Source of the DNA: Dromiciops gliroides
Lineage: Eukaryota; Chordata; Mammalia; Microbiotheria; Microbiotheriidae
Length of the DNA stretch: 64,000 nt
Direction of reading: 5' to 3'
Assembly: GCF_019393635.1 (NCBI RefSeq)
Contig: NC_057864.1
Coordinates: 81,130,882 to 81,194,881 of the forward strand
Shown: positions 59,885 to 64,000 of the stretch, piece after piece
How positions within the stretch are numbered: the first letter of the stretch is position 1
How the letters are laid out: the number at the start of each line of letters is the position of its first letter
Notes under the pieces: model-generated
Seen by the model: only the letters and a program-made list of their open reading frames with translations
The model's database searches: none
What the model was told of the DNA's origin: nothing
Made by a program: the position numbers and the translations under genes

Positions 59885-60150
59885 CTAGAGGTAGCTAGGT
59901 AGCACAATGAATGGAGCACTGTGCCTGGAATCAAAAAGACCTGAGTTCAAAACCAGCCTCAGAACCTTACTATTTGTGTGAACCGAGGTAAGTCACTTAT
60001 TTTTTTCTGCCTTAGTTTTTTCTACAGTAAAATGGAGAATATATTATCTTCTACTTCCCAGGGTTGTTGTGAGGATCAAAAGACACAATATTTGTAATGT
60101 TCTAACCACAGTGCCTGAAATGCCACAGGAAGTTAAGAAATGTTTGCTCT
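59885..60150 (+). mobile_element. CORE-SINE with tRNA-type head, near full length
   Basis: GGTAGCTAGGTAGCACAATG, ACCTGAGTTCAAAACC, GGGTTGTTGTGAGGATCAAA, CACAGTGCCTGAAATG, ending TTTGCTCTCTTCCTTCC. Confidence 0.8.
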
Positions 60151-60199
60151 CTTCCTTCCCCAGAGTCATGACTTCAATTTCCCCCCTCCCCTTTTGATC

Positions 60200-60440
60200 A
60201 CACACAATCCTCTGCCTTTTCTTTGAATGCAATGTTCTATATTTTATCTCTGTGTCTTTGTCTTAGCTATTTATTCCATATGCCTGGAATTCTTTGCCTC
60301 TCTGCCTCTTTGAGTTTCCCTGGCTTACTTTAAGTCCCAGCTTAAATCACCTTTTTCAGGAAGCCTTTACTGGCCCCTGCAGCTTCTCTAAGATTTTCTC
60401 CAAATTACTCTGTATATATTATGAATGAACTTTTAAAAAA
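60200..60440 (+). mobile_element. L2, left part, split by SINE and array
   Basis: CATATGCCTGGAATTCTTTG, TAAGTCCCAGCTTAAATCAC, AGGAAGCCTTTACTGGCCCC. The L2 end is at 60813-60925. Confidence 0.7.
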
Positions 60441-60473
60441 TAAAGAAAAATATATAAAAAATTAATATGTTGG

Positions 60474-60612
60474 GGCCAGCTAGGTGGCACAATGGATAAA
60501 GCCCTGGCCCTGGATTCAGGAGTTCCTGAGTTCAAATTCGACCTCAGACACTTGACACTTACTAGCTGTGTAACCTTGGCAAGTCACTTAAATGCCCTGT
60601 AAAACAAACAAA
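60474..60612 (+). mobile_element. tRNA-type SINE feeding a tetranucleotide array
   Basis: GGGGCCAGCTAGGTGGCACA to AAGTCACTTAAATGCCCTG and an AAAC tail that runs into GATA/GAAT units. Confidence 0.9.
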
Positions 60613-60812
60613 CAAATAGATAGATAGATAGATAGATAGATAGATGATAAACAAAGAAATAAGTGAATAAATAAACAAGTAAATACATAAGTAAATAAAA
60701 TAAATGAATGAATGAATGAATAGATAGATAGATAAATAGACAAATAGAGAAATAATAAATAAAATGAATGAATGAATGAATGAATGAATGAATGAATGAA
60801 TGAATAAGTAAA
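60613..60812. repeat. (GATA/AATA/GAAT)n array
   Basis: About 200 bases of 4-base units grown from the SINE tail. The minus-strand frames here are artefacts. Confidence 0.95.
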
Positions 60813-60925
60813 TGTTTTCTCCCCCATTACAATGTGAACTGTTTGAGAATAGGTTTTTTCTTTTTTTGTATCTTTTGCTATTAATCACCCATATGTGACA
60901 CACAGTAACTTCTTAATAATTGATT
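60813..60925 (+). mobile_element. L2 3' end, right part
   Basis: TTACAATGTGAACTGTTTGA, then CCATATGTGACACACAGTAA and CTTAATAATTGATTTT. Confidence 0.6.
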
Positions 60926-61534
60926 TTAATTGAAAAATTGATTCATAAGACAGGAATACAGGAGTATAGGAAGAAGCTCATTTTACTACCAAAAATTCTT
61001 TACTAAGGTAATAGCAGTGATTTCAAAAATTCAGTAAGGGCATCAAAACCTCAAAAGGTCAATATAGTCATTGTTTCATTGATATAAATTTTTGAGACTT
61101 TTGTTTTCTGGTTTATGCTTGTACATTCCCATTATTACTGTACTATTTTCCCCTTGTTTTCTTTATTGCTTCTTATTGGCCACTTGGAAGATCTGTTCAA
61201 GTCAAGCCACTAGATATTTGTGAGATTATTCACTCCTTCTTCCTATCACTCCTACACAAACCACCCACCCCGTATATCAATTTTATTTAATTTTTCTTTT
61301 TATCTTTAGGGCATAATTGGCATAATTAATTTCAAATACTTATATATTTTTTAAATCACCTCAGATTTTGAAACTTAACTTGTGTTGTCATTGAAACACT
61401 GCACAGGCACTTTAAAAACAGAAGTAAACATATCTCAATCATGTTTATGATCAGCTCTACAGGAAGTCTGAGGACTTTCTGAACAAGCCTTTGGCCAACT
61501 TTCTGTAAGCGTATGTGGACAAGTAAAGAGTCAG
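60926..61534. other. No identified feature
   Basis: Nothing recognised. Confidence 0.45.
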
Positions 61535-61725
61535 TAAGGCATAACAGGTAGTGAGACATGAACCATGCCTTTGAATGTTGCCTCTGATACTAATTGGGTG
61601 ACCATGGGCCAGTCATTTTATCTCCCTATTCCTCAGTTTCCTCATGTGTGATAACGGGATAATAGCAGTGCCTGTAGTACCTGTACTGCAAGGTTGTTGT
61701 CAAGCTCTAATAAATGGTTCTTAGT
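61535..61725 (+). mobile_element. CORE-SINE
   Basis: CTCTGATACTAATTGGGTGA, CTCAGTTTCCTCATGTGTG, GGTTGTTGTCAAGCTCTAA. Confidence 0.7.
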
Positions 61726-61790
61726 TTGGAGTTTGTAATTAAAAAGATATTTTCATAACAATATTTCAATGAAGTTTCATTTGTAATCCC

Positions 61791-62018
61791 ATGTATATTA
61801 AAGATAAGAAGCATGCACTAGAAAACTTAGAACAAGAATTAATAAAGCAGCCAGTAAAACTATTAATGGAAAGAAGTGGGGAAATATTAAGATCTGAAGA
61901 TATAGAAATGTTGGTTGAATCATTCAGAATTCATCTTGCAAACTGTAGCGGGGTTGAAACTGAAACTTTGGACCAGTCTCTATGGAACCACACTTGGCTG
62001 CACATCACCACATCTTGA
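61791..62018 (+). other. 75-codon open frame, unidentified
   Basis: An ATG-started frame of varied, charged composition (for example KHALENLEQELIKQPVKLLM, then RSEDIEMLVESF) that looks more like protein than the simple-sequence frames around it. It lies just upstream of the TFDP1 pseudogene on the same strand but does not match the TFDP1 protein. It may be a fragment of another retrocopy or chance. Confidence 0.3.
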
Positions 62019-62098
62019 TGCTCTCAGTACAAAGTAAGATTATTTTTTCTTCTCAGGAGGGTGAAAATATAAAGAAGTGACTTCAAGGATCTGGTCAC

Positions 62099-63481
62099 AT
62101 GACAGAATATGGTGGCCTAATTGAACAAATGGAGAGCAAAAAGTTTTTATAGACTAAAACCTCAAGTCCTGGAAAAGGACTTATTTCATTAGTAGCTATT
62201 TACTCTTCCACATTTAGGACTGTTGAGAAAAACTCAACAACAATAACAGCAAAACTTTGGGACAATCTGATGTCATGATTAGTCAGCAAGTGGCAAGTGG
62301 CAACTGGTATACCTCAGAGATTTGCCATGGCAAATACTATCCTTGTAGGAAGTCCACATATGCATAACACATGCTTTGTATCATAGAACCAGGTTTCAGA
62401 CTCCTCACTGTCATTGGTGGGGAAGAACAATTGAAAAGGAGAGGAGAATTATAATTGTAAGGGATTAAGATATTTTTCAATGAAGCTTTATGAGAAGGTA
62501 CAAAGGAAATGAAATAGTTCATATAATGAAATAGCAGATAAGATGGTCATAGAGTTCAGTGAATCATATTTTACCAACCAGAAGAATATAACATGATGAG
62601 TCTATGATATCTTAAATTCCTCTATCAATCAACCCAGCTCAAGAATGTCAGAATTTAAAGGTAGAAAGGCAGAAAAGACTTGAGAGAATAAAACAAAAAG
62701 CAGTCTCAACTTCAAGAAATCATTCTACAGCAAATAGTCTTTAAGAATTTGGTGCAGAAGGGCATCTAGGCGGTGCAGTGGATAAAACACCGGCCCTGGA
62801 TTCAGGAGTTCCTGAGTTCAAATCCGGCCTTAGACACTTGACACTTACTGGCTGTGTGACCCTGGGCAAGTCACTTAACCCCCATTGACCCACAAAACAC
62901 AAAAAACAAACAAAAAAAAGAATTTGGTGCAGAGAGTTCATCAGAGAAGTAAGACAGCCAACTACTACCTTCCAACACTTTCATACATGTAACATTTATC
63001 ATTGTGAATAACAGCAAGAAGATAGTGATGGAGCATTTCTCATGACACATTTGAGTATGTATTTAATTTTGACAGCACAGATGAAATTCACAATTACATA
63101 AAAAGTATTAAACCAAATGAGGATGATTTGTGGAGTAGAATCCAAAAAGCTCTTCTATAGAAGACCTAAAATGGCAAGAAGTTTGGTAACAAACATTCCA
63201 GAACCCTATGTGACAAATGGTTAGGGTTCTGTGAGCAGCATGTGGGTCAAATCATCATCAGGCTTAACTTCAAGTGGCACAAGGTTTTCTGGCAATGATT
63301 TTACCAGTGGTACTAATGATATGTTTACAATGAGAGCCAATGACTCTCTGTACAGCGGTTTCAGAGTTAGTTGAAATTCCAGTCTCTTATGTTGAGGAAG
63401 ATAACCATGATGATTTTGAGGAAAATAATAATGAAGACAGATTTCTCCTTTCAAATTCAGCTTCAGGAATAAATTGTTCTA
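62099..63481 (+). pseudogene. TFDP1P: TFDP1 (transcription factor DP1) processed pseudogene
   Basis: TFDP1 is the dimer partner of E2F factors. On the plus strand its protein can be followed almost end to end: an ATG at 62099 and GGLIEQ; the segment after 'FID'; SYNEIADKMVIEFS (62519) after GLRYFSMKLYEKVQRK (62461); RLERIKQK (62672); FIIVNNSKK (62993); SLVTNIPEPYVTN (63183); and the acidic C-terminus PVSYVEEDNHDDFEENNNED (63379-63438). These come from several exons in normal genes, yet are contiguous, so this is a retrocopied mRNA. It is dead: a Gly codon has become TGA after QRK (62512), the DNA-binding QKNIRRRVYD stretch is deleted in part, there are multiple frameshifts, and a SINE splits it at 62759. 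Without the SINE the span is about 1.2 kb, close to the 410-codon TFDP1. The symbol is descriptive. Confidence 0.88.
62759..62917 (+). mobile_element. tRNA-type SINE in the TFDP1 pseudogene
   Basis: The 16-mer AAGAATTTGGTGCAGA (part of the TFDP1 'KNLVQ' codons) is at 62743-62758 and 62918-62933. Confidence 0.95.
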
Positions 63482-64000
63482 GGAAAGATAATTTTTAATG
63501 TAAATTTTAATTTTTGGTTCTACCCATAAATATATATTATTAAGCTGTTGAATTAGAGAGCACAGCTCTGATACAGCTGTGATAAGGCAAGGATTATTTT
63601 TGTAGGATTTTCCTACAAATGGTAATTCCATTAAATTTCTATAATTTTCTGCTGTATGTTGGTATGTCTAGATTAAGAAGATTTTAAAATTATTTTTGTT
63701 TGGCAAAAGTTTACTGCCATGCTAGTGCAGTTATAGGAATTATCTTGAAGGCTTGGAATAATTTATTTATTTCCTATGTAAAAATTGCCTGATTTCTTAC
63801 AGGCAGTTTTTGGGAATTGTTTATTTTATTTTATTTATTTAATTATAATTATTTAGTTGTTTACATACTTATAAATCTATTAGTTAAAAAATGTACTCAA
63901 ATGCTCTCATTGTTTAGTAAATATCTTTTTATATTACAAAGTTGAAATTAAACATAGAAAAGTGTTTTGATAGTTTTTAACTCAACGTTTTTCAATCATT
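63482..64000. other. Possible retrocopied 3' UTR of TFDP1
   Basis: It directly follows the TFDP1 C-terminal remnant and shows no repeat. It is T-rich with several AATTAT-type runs. I see no A-tail or target duplication before the window ends, so the retrocopy may continue beyond it. Confidence 0.3.

Overview
The window is 64 kb of marsupial nuclear DNA, AT-rich and intergenic in character, with no intact protein-coding gene that I can recognise. The marsupial call rests on repeats: dozens of copies of a tRNA-derived SINE of the WALLSI/Mar1 type (box A near the head, box B-like GAGTTCAAATCC, then a conserved TAGCTGTGTGACC block), older CORE-SINE/MIR relatives, marsupial-type L1 3' ends, and a BovB-related RTE LINE. 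I do not assign a species. Repeat names are from memory of family consensus sequences, not from a database search.

Layout. 0-13 kb: old L2/L3-like DNA, an L1 3' end, solo LTRs (801-1238, about 2822-3293, 5177-5640, 7433-8247, 8945-9675, 11442-12067) and SINEs. 13.9-16.1 kb: a decayed, intronless KRAB zinc-finger retropseudogene on the minus strand, with an LTR just beyond its KRAB end. 16.5-22.3 kb: a GA-rich repeat, a long non-repeat stretch, an LTR3 copy with an 86-codon open frame, and a nest of LTR2 in LTR1 in L1. 23-26 kb: an L1 derivative that keeps ORF1, linker and 3' UTR but lacks ORF2 (HAL1-like), inverted at its 5' end. 27.7-28.1 kb: a small hAT-like element with a SINE in its terminal repeat. 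31.2-33.6 kb: an antisense L1 broken by SINEs and by an unclassified insertion. 38.5-50.9 kb: several L1 3' ends, three with 5' inversions, an LTR2 copy, a 490-bp tetranucleotide array inside an L2, and an RTE LINE split by L1. 51-61 kb: L2 fragments, SINEs and microsatellites. 62.1-63.5 kb: a processed pseudogene of TFDP1 (transcription factor DP1), broken by stops, frameshifts and a SINE.

The genes do not form a system. What the window records is a sequence of retrotransposition events, readable from target-site duplications: L1 enzymes copied two host mRNAs (a KRAB-ZNF and TFDP1) and many SINEs, and later elements landed in earlier ones. The most informative spots are the HAL1-like insertion with a three-fold target sequence (23.8-26.0 kb), the L1-in-RTE nest (49.6-50.97 kb), the LTR-in-LTR-in-L1 nest (20.5-22.3 kb), a SINE with apparent 3' transduction (18.6-18.8 kb), and an unclassified 0.4-kb insertion with a perfect hairpin at each end (31.5-31.9 kb). 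I found no convincing new biological system.
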